Positions 1 through 8,534 of a stretch of 64,000 nucleotides of DNA are shown one piece after another. The stretch lies in NCBI GenBank assembly GCA_010365115.1, contig JAAFGX010000001.1, positions 1 to 64,000 of the forward strand, read 5' to 3'. The stretch comes from Paludibacter sp. (GTDB lineage Bacteria; Bacteroidota; Bacteroidia; Bacteroidales; Paludibacteraceae). Made by a program: the position numbers and the translations under genes. The notes beneath the pieces are model-generated. The model did no database searches. It was not told the DNA's origin and was given only the letters and a program-made list of their open reading frames with translations. How positions within the stretch are numbered: position 1 is the first letter of the stretch; every line of letters begins with the position of its first letter.

Positions 1-1
1 A

Positions 2-166
2 GAGCATAATATGCCAATTCTACAAGCACAGCGATACGATGAAATTCTTTTAAAACGCATTTCTCAGGCTGAACAAATGGGAATGGATGGGGAATTTATG
101 AAAACGGTTTTAGTAGCTATTCATGAAGAATCTGTTCGCCACCAACAAGAGATAATGAAATTGTAA
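2..166 (+). CDS. Chorismate mutase domain, 3' end of a gene cut by the window edge
   Basis: An open frame enters from the left edge and gives 54 residues ending HEESVRHQQEIMKL. The stretch NMPILQAQRYDEILLKR followed by an AIHEESVRHQ-type helix is the C-terminal part of an AroQ-type chorismate mutase, which converts chorismate to prephenate. In Bacteroidales this domain is usually the C-terminal half of a DAHP synthase/chorismate mutase fusion, so this is probably the end of that bifunctional enzyme. The fusion itself lies outside the window and is inferred. A hairpin follows directly. Confidence 0.7.
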   Translation, partial: EHNMPILQAQRYDEILLKRISQAEQMGMDGEFMKTVLVAIHEESVRHQQEIMKL

Positions 167-173
167 AAAATGT

Positions 174-208
174 GAACACCCATTTTTCGAATTGAAAAAT
201 GGGCGTTC
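174..208 (+). terminator. Hairpin after the chorismate mutase gene
   Basis: A 15-bp stem with one mismatch (GAACACCCATTTTTC / GAAAAATGGGCGTTC) and a 5-nt loop lies 8 bp after the stop codon. It is followed by TT and a mixed tract, so the U-tail is weak. It separates this gene from the converging gene that ends at 234. Confidence 0.6.
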
Positions 209-233
209 TTTAACAACACAATCTATACCTCAT

Positions 234-725
234 TTAAGATTTCTTGTCTTCTGCTTTTTCTTTTTTCATAGACCGTTGTTGATCGTTGTTCATACGATGT
301 TTACGCATCATTTGCATTTTCTCCGATCTATTCATTTTCTTCAAATGATCAATCTGAATGGCTTGAAGTTTCTGGAATTTTTCATTACCGATAATTTTAA
401 TTAAATCAGTTTCCATAACTTTACGATCAGTTTCAAATTTTGCTTTCTGTTCTTCTCTCATTTTCTTCATTTCTTCCATTTGCACTTTGTGTTTGGCTTC
501 TTGTTTCTCAAATAATGACTGAACTTTTGCTTTGTCAACATCAGAAAGTTCTAGTTGTTTTGCCATAAATTCGGCTTTTTTTTCTGGAGAGACCATTTTC
601 TTTTCTTCATGCTTAAATTCTTTTTTACCTACCCTTTCGTGATTTGGTTGGGCTTGATTTTGTGCAGTTAAAACTGTACTTAACATAAAAAACGCAGCTA
701 ATGCTACCATTGCATACTTTTTCAT
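234..725 (-). CDS. Periplasmic Spy/CpxP-like (DUF4890-type) small basic protein
   Basis: 163 residues. An N-terminal signal peptide (MKKYAMVALAAFFMLSTVLTAQ) is followed by a highly charged, Lys/Met/Gln-rich helical protein with no lipobox Cys. The segment AEFMAKQLELSDVDKAKVQSLFEKQ matches the helical pattern of Spy/CpxP and DUF4890 proteins, which are envelope-stress chaperone-like proteins of the periplasm. The match rests on composition and helix pattern rather than a full LTxxQ signature. It is monocistronic, with no convincing promoter upstream. Function is uncertain beyond 'small periplasmic helical protein'. Confidence 0.65.
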   Translation of the reverse strand: MKKYAMVALAAFFMLSTVLTAQNQAQPNHERVGKKEFKHEEKKMVSPEKKAEFMAKQLELSDVDKAKVQSLFEKQEAKHKVQMEEMKKMREEQKAKFETDRKVMETDLIKIIGNEKFQKLQAIQIDHLKKMNRSEKMQMMRKHRMNNDQQRSMKKEKAEDKKS

Positions 726-866
726 AATTCTTTGTTTTTAAATTATTAATACTCTAAATTTACTTTCTGAATATATTGACTAAACTGCTTTAGAATAGTT
801 TAATCTATTCAATTATCAATGTAAATTATTAACTACAATAAAAAACTTTGCTTATTATCTGACAAT

Positions 867-911
867 AAAAAAACAGAAAAGGAAATTCATTACTGAACTT
901 CCTTTTCTGTT
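867..911 (-). terminator. Intrinsic terminator of the tRNA gene
   Basis: Read on the minus strand, a perfect 14-bp stem (AAACAGAAAAGGAA pairing with TTCCTTTTCTGTTT, 14-nt loop) is followed by a run of T. It begins right at the CCA end of the tRNA and points the same way. Confidence 0.8.
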
Positions 912-988
912 TGGTAGCGGGAACGAGAGTTGAACTCGTGACCTCCGGGTTATGAATCCGACGCTCTAACCAACTGAGCTATCCCGCC
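912..988 (-). tRNA. tRNA with CAT anticodon, probably elongator tRNA-Met
   Basis: The minus strand folds into a full cloverleaf of 77 nt. The acceptor stem GGCGGGA pairs with TCCCGCT (first pair G-U), the D stem is GCTC/GAGC, the anticodon loop is TTCATAA, and the T arm is ACGAG-TTCAACT-CTCGT. CCA is encoded. The closing pair of the anticodon stem is an A31-C39 mismatch. A CAT anticodon fits elongator Met, initiator Met or lysidine-modified Ile. The paired first base excludes a typical bacterial initiator; Met versus Ile2 is not settled by sequence reading alone. Confidence 0.9.
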
Positions 989-1005
989 ATTTTTCTAAGC
1001 GAGTG

Positions 1006-1036
1006 CAAAGATAGCGTTTTTAGAGGATTTGACAAA
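1006..1036 (-). promoter_or_regulatory. Bacteroidota-type promoter of the tRNA gene
   Basis: On the minus strand, TTTG (1036-1033), a 19-bp spacer, then TATCTTTG (1013-1006). This fits the -33/-7 consensus TTTG/TAnnTTTG exactly and sits 18 bp upstream of the mature tRNA 5' end. Confidence 0.8.
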
Positions 1037-1283
1037 TTATTTGAATGAAAAAACGAATTTTTATCGTAAAAAATGGGTATCATTCCTAAATTATGCATAA
1101 AGAATGACCACATATCGATTTGTGCATCAATTAATTTGCCTATTGGTTAGACATCTCCATGTCCTGCTTTGGAATCAATTCGGATTAAAGTAGAGATTGT
1201 TCCATCATTTATTCTTTCAAAATAACAATTCATTAGAATGAATGAAAGTGCATGTAATTAACAATTAAATTGTGAATAACAAT

Positions 1284-2555
1284 TTATTTTAATGCTTGAT
1301 ATACTAAATTGTGAAATAACACTTTAAAATCAATGCCCGAATTATTGGGTTGCAAGTTTATATAAAACAGCAAGATTAAATCTTCTTTTGGATCTATCAC
1401 ATAATCGGTTCCGAACATTCCACCCCACCGCAATGACCCTTCAGAAGCAATAGTTTGATGAATATATTCTGGTCGAAAATCATCAAATGCCAGTCCAAAG
1501 CCGATTTCTCCACGTAAATCTTTTACTTGATTGCGGCGCATAAGATCCACCGTTTTTCTGCTTAGAATTCGCTTACCGTTAAATTCACCTCCATTTAGAA
1601 TCATCTGACAAAATTTTGCATAATCTTCAATTGCACCACAAAGTCCTGCGCCGGTACTGAAAAATGTTTTTGCACCGGAATATGGAAACGTCTGATAAAT
1701 CTCCACCGGATTTGGAATTAGTGGCGAAGTTGCATCTTTTTGATAAAGTGTAACTAATCGCTTTTCGTTGACTTTCGGCAGATAAAAAAAGGTGTTTTTC
1801 ATGCCTAGTGGTTCAAAAATACGTTGTTTAAAATACTGATCAACCGGCATTCCTGTAACAACTTCGATAAGGTAACCCAATACATCCACACTCATTCCAT
1901 AAGTGAATTTTTCTCCAGGATCATGTTCCAGTGGACATTTAGCAAGTAGTTTAATGATTTCCCCCAACTTTTTATTCTCCAACGTATAAAGCGGAGAAAC
2001 AGGAATTCCCATTTTGTCGTACATTTTTCTTGAATTTCCTGAACCGTATGAAATTCCGGATGTATGCGTTAATAAATTACGAATGGTAATATCTCGTTTC
2101 GCAGGACGGGTAGTAAAACTTGAATCGGCATGGTTGAACGACACCAACACTTGCGGATTGGCAAATTCAGGTATGTATTTTTTTATTGGTTCATCCAACA
2201 ATATTTTTCCTTCTTCAAACAAAGTCATAACTGCCACTGCGGTAATGGCTTTTGTTTGTGACGTCAGGCGAAAATAATCATCCTTTTCACATGGAACTTC
2301 ATTCTCAATATTCCGCCAACCGAAAGCCTTGTTATGAATTACTTTTCCATGATGTGCCACAAAAGTCACAGCATGAGGAATTGTTCCGTTGGTCACCAAC
2401 TTTTCAAATACACTATCCAATCGGGCTAAACGAACCGCATCAAAAGTTGTCGGCACTTTTTGCGAGTAAATAAATTTTTGCGGTTTACAATCATTTTTAG
2501 CAAAAGTTGCAACTGAAAATAAAATCAGAAAAATGTATATAAAACTTTTTTTCAT
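1284..2555 (-). CDS. Serine hydrolase of the beta-lactamase/class C family, secreted
   Basis: 423 residues when started at MKKSFIYIFLILFSVATFA, which gives a clean signal peptide; the longer frame (to 2585) adds ten unlikely residues. The SxxK motif is S-Q-T-K at about residues 99-102, after FRL. The second motif is Y-G-M-S near residue 219 rather than Y-x-N, and the third region has WGGMFGT near the C terminus. This pattern is closer to EstB-like esterases and penicillin-binding-protein-like hydrolases than to true AmpC enzymes. Substrate is unknown. It stands alone, with no partner genes. Confidence 0.8.
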   Translation of the reverse strand: MKKSFIYIFLILFSVATFAKNDCKPQKFIYSQKVPTTFDAVRLARLDSVFEKLVTNGTIPHAVTFVAHHGKVIHNKAFGWRNIENEVPCEKDDYFRLTSQTKAITAVAVMTLFEEGKILLDEPIKKYIPEFANPQVLVSFNHADSSFTTRPAKRDITIRNLLTHTSGISYGSGNSRKMYDKMGIPVSPLYTLENKKLGEIIKLLAKCPLEHDPGEKFTYGMSVDVLGYLIEVVTGMPVDQYFKQRIFEPLGMKNTFFYLPKVNEKRLVTLYQKDATSPLIPNPVEIYQTFPYSGAKTFFSTGAGLCGAIEDYAKFCQMILNGGEFNGKRILSRKTVDLMRRNQVKDLRGEIGFGLAFDDFRPEYIHQTIASEGSLRWGGMFGTDYVIDPKEDLILLFYINLQPNNSGIDFKVLFHNLVYQALK

Positions 2556-2618
2556 AGTACTAATTTTAAAAAATATTCTTAGCATGCTAACATTTTTGTG
2601 CCAAGCAACGACTATTCG

Positions 2619-4034
2619 TTATTTAGTTTTCGAAGTATTGACGCCTAATTCTTTTGCTAAAAGCATCATGTATTCTTTGGCAGCTTGGTACTCATTCGGA
2701 ATTATTCCATCCAAAATGGCGTCTTTAATCTTCATTTTTATTTCTCCAACAATTGAAGATGCAGGCAAATTAAAGGATTCCATAATTTCCTGACCGCTAA
2801 TGGGCGGTTGGAAATTTCGAACCCGGTCTTTCTCTTCAATTTCTTTCAGCTTTTGACGAACCAATTGAAAATTGGAACGAAACCGCTTTACTTTTTCGGG
2901 GTTTTTAGAAGTGATATCCGCTTCGCAAAGTTTCATTAAATCGTCAATATCATCGCCTGCATCAAACAGTAAACGCCGAATTGCCGAATCGGTAACTTCA
3001 TCTTCGCTTAAAACAATTGGTCGCATGTGCAGCGTAACAATCTTTTGCACGTACTTCATTTTCTCGTTTGTTGGCAACTTCATTTTCCGAAATATCTCCG
3101 GAATCATTTTTTCACCTACAAAATTATGATTGTGAAAAGTCCAGCCCAGACGTGCATCAAAACGTTTGGTTCTCGGCTTGCCAATATCATGTAATAATCC
3201 AGCCCATCGCAACCAAAGATTGTCGGTTTGCTCACATAATCCGTCCAACACAGCCAACGTATGATAAAAATTATCCTTATGCCCCACCCCATCTTTAGTT
3301 TCGGCGCCTTTCAATGCCAACAGTTCGGGAAAAATAAGTTCCAACAAACCTGTTTTTTCGAGTAAAATAAACCCCACCGATGGCTTACGCGACAACATAA
3401 TTTTATTCAATTCGTCGGCAATGCGTTCTTTGGATATTATTTCAATGCGTTCTTTGTTTCTTGCAATAGCTTCGAATGTTGATGATTCTAGAAAAAAACC
3501 GAGTTGAGCCGCAAACCGAATACCTCGCATCATACGCAACGGATCGTCCGAGAAAGTAATATCGGGACTTAATGGCGTGCGAATGACAAAATTTTTTAAA
3601 TCGTCCAATCCACCAAAAGGATCCACCAATTCGCCAAACCGATCTTTATTCAAACAAAGTGCCATTGCGTTTATCGTAAAATCTCGCCGATTCTGATCAT
3701 CTTCCAGCGTTCCATTTTCTACTATCGGGTTACGGGAATCGCGCTGATAAGATTCTTTTCTTGCTCCCACAAATTCAACTTCCAAATCCCTGAGCTTGAC
3801 CTGAGCAGTTCCAAAATTTTTAAAGATGGTAAGTTTTGCCTTTCTACCGAGTTTTTGAGTGACTTTTTCGGCCAGTTCTATCCCACTTCCAACTACAACC
3901 ACATCAATGTCTTTCGAAGGTCGTTTGAGAAAAATATCGCGAACAAATCCACCAATTACATAACATTCCTGTTTTTGTTCGTCAGCAGATTCTGATATTA
4001 TTTCAAATATTTTATCTTGTAAATGCTTTTTCAT
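2619..4034 (-). CDS. cca: CCA-adding enzyme / tRNA nucleotidyltransferase with HD domain
   Basis: 471 residues from MKKHLQDK. The nucleotidyltransferase head has the G-G-F-V-R-D flexible loop and the D-I-D-V-V-V metal motif. The tail carries an HD phosphohydrolase domain (HTLAVLDGL then LLHDIGKP). It adds or repairs the 3' CCA end of tRNAs. The first possible ATG (4061) lies at the predicted transcription start of the promoter at 4064-4094, so the internal ATG at 4034 is preferred; it also matches where the conserved fold begins. Monocistronic. Confidence 0.92.
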   Translation of the reverse strand: MKKHLQDKIFEIISESADEQKQECYVIGGFVRDIFLKRPSKDIDVVVVGSGIELAEKVTQKLGRKAKLTIFKNFGTAQVKLRDLEVEFVGARKESYQRDSRNPIVENGTLEDDQNRRDFTINAMALCLNKDRFGELVDPFGGLDDLKNFVIRTPLSPDITFSDDPLRMMRGIRFAAQLGFFLESSTFEAIARNKERIEIISKERIADELNKIMLSRKPSVGFILLEKTGLLELIFPELLALKGAETKDGVGHKDNFYHTLAVLDGLCEQTDNLWLRWAGLLHDIGKPRTKRFDARLGWTFHNHNFVGEKMIPEIFRKMKLPTNEKMKYVQKIVTLHMRPIVLSEDEVTDSAIRRLLFDAGDDIDDLMKLCEADITSKNPEKVKRFRSNFQLVRQKLKEIEEKDRVRNFQPPISGQEIMESFNLPASSIVGEIKMKIKDAILDGIIPNEYQAAKEYMMLLAKELGVNTSKTK

Positions 4035-4063
4035 CACTTTATAAGTTCCTTTTTTTTGCATTA

Positions 4064-4094
4064 CAAAAGTACACGAATAAATTTATATATCAAA
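4064..4094 (-). promoter_or_regulatory. Promoter of cca
   Basis: Minus strand TTTG (4094-4091), 19-bp spacer, TACTTTTG (4071-4064): an exact fit to TTTG/TAnnTTTG with the same spacing as the tRNA promoter. It places the start of transcription near 4057. Confidence 0.75.
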
Positions 4095-4390
4095 GTTGCA
4101 TTTATAGGCCGCAATTACCAGTCGTTAGGGAATATTATCGGCATCCTCTGACATTTTTTATCGATGGAAACTGTTAACTGTTCATGCCAGACTCACGTAT
4201 CATTTATATAATCATTTTTTTCTTGTTGATTTTTCGGGATAACATCAATAGTTATTCATGAAAAACGGTATCAGTGACTGTTATTTTCGATAATGAAAAC
4301 GCATAAAAAGCTATGAATGAGAATAATGTTATTTTTATATAATTTCAGAACAAAGAAAAAAAGAAAAATAAAAGTACGTAACTTTAAAAT
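4095..4390. other. Non-coding stretch between two diverging genes
   Basis: About 300 AT-rich bases between the cca promoter and the promoter of the lipoprotein gene. No reading frame with coding character, no tRNA-like fold and no strong hairpin were seen. A frame on the minus strand overlapping this area runs antisense into the lipoprotein gene and looks spurious. Confidence 0.5.
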
Positions 4391-4425
4391 TTAGTATAGT
4401 AGGAGAAAAATAATCTGTAACTTTG
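4391..4425 (+). promoter_or_regulatory. Probable promoter of the surface lipoprotein
   Basis: TAACTTTG (4418-4425) matches the -7 consensus exactly. TTAG (4391-4394), 23 bp upstream, is a one-mismatch -33 element. The predicted start leaves a leader of roughly 20 nt before the ATG at 4454. Confidence 0.5.
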
Positions 4426-4453
4426 TCATTCAAAAAAAAACAAATAACTAAAA

Positions 4454-5338
4454 ATGTTTTCGTCCACAAAATTTCCAACAATTCATCAGTCAATTGGCTT
4501 TTCACTGGTTTTTTTTCTTTTATTAATTTCGTGTAAGGGTAACGAACCAGAAACCTCATCGGACTATATTTCGGAAGTTTTCGAATACGTTTATGCTCCC
4601 GGACAACATGCGAATCTTGCATTAGAAAGCGATAAATTAAATTTCATTGGAATTCCTAAAAGTGATAAGGGATTTTTATATTTAGGAGGGTTTGGAGGGT
4701 TTGTGGTTGCCGGCTTTAACCACGATGTGAAAAATAATGAAGGAGCCGATTTTGAAGTATATGCCTTACAAGGCGCTTCACCAGAACCAGCTGTAGTATA
4801 TGTAATGCAGGATGTGAATGGTGATGGAAAACCAAACGAAACATGGTATGAGCTGAAAGGAAATCAGTTTTCAAAAACCAAACGCAACTATTGGGTGCGT
4901 TACTATAAAGCTCTTTCAGACACCAATAATATTAAATGGAAAGATAGTGACGGAATTAAGGGAGAACTGATTTCTGGTTACGGAAAAACATCCTCAAGCA
5001 AATGGTGGTGGTCGCACACAACTACTGATAGCATTACGTTTCATGGCACCCGTCTTCCCGATTCTTATGATAACAGTTCAAGTGGAGGCGCTGAATTATG
5101 GAATGTCCCTGCCGGCCGATTTACATGGGGATATGCAGAAAATATGAAAGGATTCGATTTTGACGCTGAGATTGGTGCCAACAAACTCGATATTTCAAAT
5201 GCAATTGATTCGCTCGGTAATGAAGCTAACTTATCAACTATTCGCTTTATAAAAGTTCAAACCGGTGTTTTTCAACAAGCCGGCTGGATGAATGAAGTTT
5301 CGTCGGAAGTGAGAGGTGCAAAGGATTTGAAAAACTGA
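4454..5338 (+). CDS. Surface-type lipoprotein with EVFEY-APGQ motif
   Basis: 294 residues with a lipoprotein signal ending L-L-I-S-C (Cys27), then a short Glu-rich linker. The mature part begins EVFEYVYAPGQHANL and contains DVNGDGKPNETWYEL, a calcium-binding-like D-x-N-x-D-G loop. This resembles Bacteroidota outer-membrane lipoproteins, often annotated as PKD-type or cell-surface proteins, whose function is not established. Many Trp/Tyr/Gly residues and beta-rich spacing suggest a jelly-roll-like or beta-sandwich fold. It is on the opposite strand to its neighbours and monocistronic. Confidence 0.6.
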   Translation: MFSSTKFPTIHQSIGFSLVFFLLLISCKGNEPETSSDYISEVFEYVYAPGQHANLALESDKLNFIGIPKSDKGFLYLGGFGGFVVAGFNHDVKNNEGADFEVYALQGASPEPAVVYVMQDVNGDGKPNETWYELKGNQFSKTKRNYWVRYYKALSDTNNIKWKDSDGIKGELISGYGKTSSSKWWWSHTTTDSITFHGTRLPDSYDNSSSGGAELWNVPAGRFTWGYAENMKGFDFDAEIGANKLDISNAIDSLGNEANLSTIRFIKVQTGVFQQAGWMNEVSSEVRGAKDLKN

Positions 5339-5417
5339 TTTAAAAAAAATTATTGAACAAAACATTCCGTTTAAATTCATAAGGTCAGTCTTTTTATCGT
5401 ATCGCATTTTTTTTCAT

Positions 5418-6590
5418 TTACTCACCACCATTATTTAAATCAGGATAAGTTTGTAATTTATTGATTAAGGGATTTGCATACATTTCTATCAACTTTGAAC
5501 GTAAAAACTTTTCATCCTTGTTTTCCAGTTCAATTTTGCAGATTTGAAAGGAAAGATAGCGATCGAAATCATTCTTTTCAGCCTCAGTATATTCTTTCAC
5601 AAATCTTTGTTCCTCTTCTTTCAGTACATCATATGCAATTTTATTATTTGCAAATACTGTATAATTTGCATGGATTCGTTTGTCTATTAACTCAGCAGTT
5701 AAAGTAATTTGCTCGTTCCTATTTGACGTTTGGCTGGCAATAATTTTCAAATCCCTGTTTATCGTTCCGGTAATTTCATAAACAACTTTTCCTTTATATC
5801 CCATCACACCTGTTTCCATATTGATCAGGTCATCCATTGGATTTTTAGTAAAATCGGGGTTGTCACGTTTTTGTTGCATTTCTTTTGCTTTCAGAAAATC
5901 GCAAGGATCATATTCATACGAAATACTCAAAGGACAGATGTTTAAATTGGATAGATTTTCAGTAAAACTTCCAGTTCCGTTCATATTGAACATTTTCAAC
6001 AAACTTTCTTGTGTTCTGTCGTTAGAATCTTTTGCTCTACCTTCGCGTTGTGCAATCCAAACCGACTGTTTTTTCTTATTTACTGTATGCTCAATATACG
6101 CTGATAATCTTTGTGAACTTTGTAGTATTTGACGAGAACTTAAGCCTCGTTTTACAATAAAGCTCTTATTTACACGAACCAAATCTTCAATCCACGGAGA
6201 AATTAATAAATTATCACCAATGGCAATTTCAACCGTATCCATTCCACGTTCAATAAATTTTCCACAAAGGAGAGCCGAATCAAGAATAATGTCACGATGG
6301 TTTGAAATGTAAAGATAGGAATCTTCAGGATTTATTTTATTTAAACCCAGTAATTCAATACCTTTAGTCATATTTGCTTCCAGATATTGCAAAAATGGAA
6401 ATACCATTTCCTTTTGAAACTCATAGTTTGAATGAAAACTTGCCAGTTTCTGCTTGATAATATCTTTTGGCATAAGAGGATAAATTGTACTGAGTATCTT
6501 CATGAAAGGTTTTTCATTACTCAAGCGCTCTAGAGCATCATGAACCTCTTCATTTTTATAGCACCGAATTTCTTCAAAATCAAATTCCAT
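5418..6590 (-). CDS. PlsC/PlsB-like glycerolipid acyltransferase
   Basis: 390 residues. The block YLYISNHRDIILDSALL carries the acyltransferase N-H-R-D motif, here with Asp six residues after His (H-R-D-I-I-L-D). A second block, IVKRGLSSRQILQSS, resembles motif II, and WIAQREGRAKD resembles motif III (EGxR-like). It probably transfers an acyl chain to a glycerophosphate backbone in the membrane. It lies 36 bp downstream of cdsA, the next step of phospholipid synthesis, which supports a lipid role. No transmembrane segment is obvious. Confidence 0.7.
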   Translation of the reverse strand: MEFDFEEIRCYKNEEVHDALERLSNEKPFMKILSTIYPLMPKDIIKQKLASFHSNYEFQKEMVFPFLQYLEANMTKGIELLGLNKINPEDSYLYISNHRDIILDSALLCGKFIERGMDTVEIAIGDNLLISPWIEDLVRVNKSFIVKRGLSSRQILQSSQRLSAYIEHTVNKKKQSVWIAQREGRAKDSNDRTQESLLKMFNMNGTGSFTENLSNLNICPLSISYEYDPCDFLKAKEMQQKRDNPDFTKNPMDDLINMETGVMGYKGKVVYEITGTINRDLKIIASQTSNRNEQITLTAELIDKRIHANYTVFANNKIAYDVLKEEEQRFVKEYTEAEKNDFDRYLSFQICKIELENKDEKFLRSKLIEMYANPLINKLQTYPDLNNGGE

Positions 6591-6626
6591 ATTTTTACGT
6601 TTGATTAGTTATTTTTGAATTGTTTA

Positions 6627-7448
6627 CTATTTTGCCTGTTGAAACAAAAAACTCAGGAAGATGAATACAACCGGTGCAGCTAATAACATGCTATCGAATC
6701 GATCGAGCAATCCACCATGCCCGGGAATTACATTTCCGGAATCTTTCACATCCACAGTTCTTTTTAACAGTGATTCTATTAAGTCTCCAAAAGTGCCGAA
6801 AATTACAATTATTTCAGAGAAAACCAGCCAATTGACTAAACTTATTTGAGGAATAAATAAAGAAAACAGATAACCTGATAGTAATGCTGCTACCGCACCT
6901 CCAAAGAATCCTTCCCATGATTTTTTTGGAGAAATACGTTCAAATAATCTATGTTTTCCAAAAGTAACCCCCACCAGATAAGCACCGGTATCGTTTATCC
7001 AAATGGTAATAAAAACTGATAAAAGTAAAAGTGGTTGCCAGCCCTCAATATAAAGAATGAAATTTAATAACGAAAAGGGCAGGGCAACGAAAATCTGACC
7101 AAGGATAAAATAAGCCCAATTGTTTATCGGGTTTGATTTTTGCTGGTATAATTCCGAAATAAATACCAGAACAATATAAAAACCATAAATTGAAAATACC
7201 GGATAGCGCCATGTTCCTGACGCAAACAAAAAGGAACATAAGAAAAGCAAAACAGCACCAGCGAACGAAAACCACACATTTACATTTACATCTTTCAATG
7301 TATTGGTCAGTTTGTGAAACTCATAAACTGACCAACCACAAATAATAGAAAAAACGGCAATAAATGCATACGGACTAAAAAAAATAGACCCAACAACAAG
7401 CACAACAAAAAGGAATCCGCTCAGTGTTCGTTTTACAAAGTTATTCAT
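6627..7448 (-). CDS. cdsA: Phosphatidate cytidylyltransferase
   Basis: 273 residues, an integral membrane protein with about seven or eight hydrophobic helices. The C-terminal signature KDSGNVIPGHGGLLDRFDS is the CDP-diglyceride synthase motif, with the metal-binding Asp residues. It makes CDP-diacylglycerol from phosphatidate and CTP, the branch point to all phospholipid head groups. It sits between the OmpA-like lipoprotein gene and the acyltransferase, same strand, with short gaps, likely one transcript. Confidence 0.93.
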   Translation of the reverse strand: MNNFVKRTLSGFLFVVLVVGSIFFSPYAFIAVFSIICGWSVYEFHKLTNTLKDVNVNVWFSFAGAVLLFLCSFLFASGTWRYPVFSIYGFYIVLVFISELYQQKSNPINNWAYFILGQIFVALPFSLLNFILYIEGWQPLLLLSVFITIWINDTGAYLVGVTFGKHRLFERISPKKSWEGFFGGAVAALLSGYLFSLFIPQISLVNWLVFSEIIVIFGTFGDLIESLLKRTVDVKDSGNVIPGHGGLLDRFDSMLLAAPVVFIFLSFLFQQAK

Positions 7449-7487
7449 GTGTGTAATGAAAATTTGAGAATTAATAAGAAATTATCG

Positions 7488-8387
7488 TTAATTAACCTTC
7501 AACAATTTCATAATTTCATCAAGCTTAGGTGATAAAATTATTTCTGTTCTGCGATTTCCGGCTCGTCCTTCAGGTGTTGCATTTGATGTTCTCGGAGCAT
7601 ATTCTCCTTTTCCTGAAGCGGTTAAGCGGGTTGGTGATATTTTATAGTCGTTGGTTAATATCCTAACTATGGATGTTGCTCTTGCAACACTTAAGTCCCA
7701 GTTGTCACCGTAGATTGCTGTTTTAATTGGGATGTTATCTGTATGTCCTTCAACTAAAATATCAATATCGCTATTTTTGGTTAGCACATCAGCTAATACT
7801 TTTATAGCTTCAATTCCTTTTGATTCTATTGCTGCACTTCCCGATTTGAAAAGTAATTTATCCGACATGGAAACATATACTTTTCCGTTTTTGACTTCAA
7901 CAGAAAGTTCGTCTGATTTGAAACTTAGTAGAGCATTTCTCAGAATATCATTCAATCGTTTAGTGATCGAATCTTGACGTGCAATTACTTTTTGCATATC
8001 TTTCAACGATTTTTCTCTGTCTATCAACAGATTTTCCTTTGATGTTAATTCGTCTGATTTTTGCCTTAATTCATCTGATTTTTGTTTTAAAGAAGCACTG
8101 AATTGTTCGGCTTGAGATAGATTTGTATTTGATAAATCGTTATATTGTTTTTCAAGTTTTTGATAATTGGAGTTTTGATTAGCAACAATAACATCCAAAT
8201 TTGAAATTTGATTTTCACGTAACGATAAAGTGGAACACAATGAATCGCGTTCGTTTATTACGGTCAAAATAATTTTTGGAAGAAATAATTTCTTTTCAGG
8301 TTTGGCTTCGCCACATTTATAAATGGGTTTGCACGAAAAAAACAGTATTGCAATAGCAAATGTAAATACTAAATTTGAACTTTTCAT
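7488..8387 (-). CDS. OmpA-family lipoprotein with coiled-coil stalk
   Basis: 299 residues. The signal ends with L-F-F-S-C (Cys19), so it should be lipid-anchored. Residues about 45-140 are heptad-rich with a small repeat (LKQKSDELRQKSDEL). The C-terminal 120 residues form an OmpA/MotB peptidoglycan-binding domain: DILVEGHTDNIPIK and RTSNATPEGRAGNRRTEI. It probably tethers the outer membrane to the cell wall. It has its own -7 element inside the end of the LUD gene. Confidence 0.85.
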   Translation of the reverse strand: MKSSNLVFTFAIAILFFSCKPIYKCGEAKPEKKLFLPKIILTVINERDSLCSTLSLRENQISNLDVIVANQNSNYQKLEKQYNDLSNTNLSQAEQFSASLKQKSDELRQKSDELTSKENLLIDREKSLKDMQKVIARQDSITKRLNDILRNALLSFKSDELSVEVKNGKVYVSMSDKLLFKSGSAAIESKGIEAIKVLADVLTKNSDIDILVEGHTDNIPIKTAIYGDNWDLSVARATSIVRILTNDYKISPTRLTASGKGEYAPRTSNATPEGRAGNRRTEIILSPKLDEIMKLLKVN

Positions 8388-8518
8388 ATCTTAAATTATT
8401 TGAGTGTTTTTAAGGATGTAAATTGTAATGTGGAAACTTAGATCTGAAGATTAAATAACAAGTTTCGAATTGAATTTTTATTCCCGAAAAATTTGATCGA
8501 AAGCATTTATAGAAAGCA

Positions 8519-8526
8519 CAAAGATA
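8519..8526 (-). promoter_or_regulatory. -7 element upstream of the OmpA-like lipoprotein
   Basis: TATCTTTG on the minus strand, an exact -7 match, next to the stop codon of the LUD gene and about 130 bp before the lipoprotein start. No TTTG is found at the usual -33 distance, so this is moderate evidence. Confidence 0.45.
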
Positions 8527-8534
8527 GCAAAACT

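Noticed and set aside
912-988. Reading the tRNA as initiator tRNA-fMet
   Set aside because: The first acceptor pair is G-U and thus pairs, unlike the unpaired position 1-72 of bacterial initiators.
4335-4622. A 95-codon minus-strand frame near the lipoprotein start
   Set aside because: It runs antisense through the promoter and signal peptide of the lipoprotein gene and encodes no recognisable protein.
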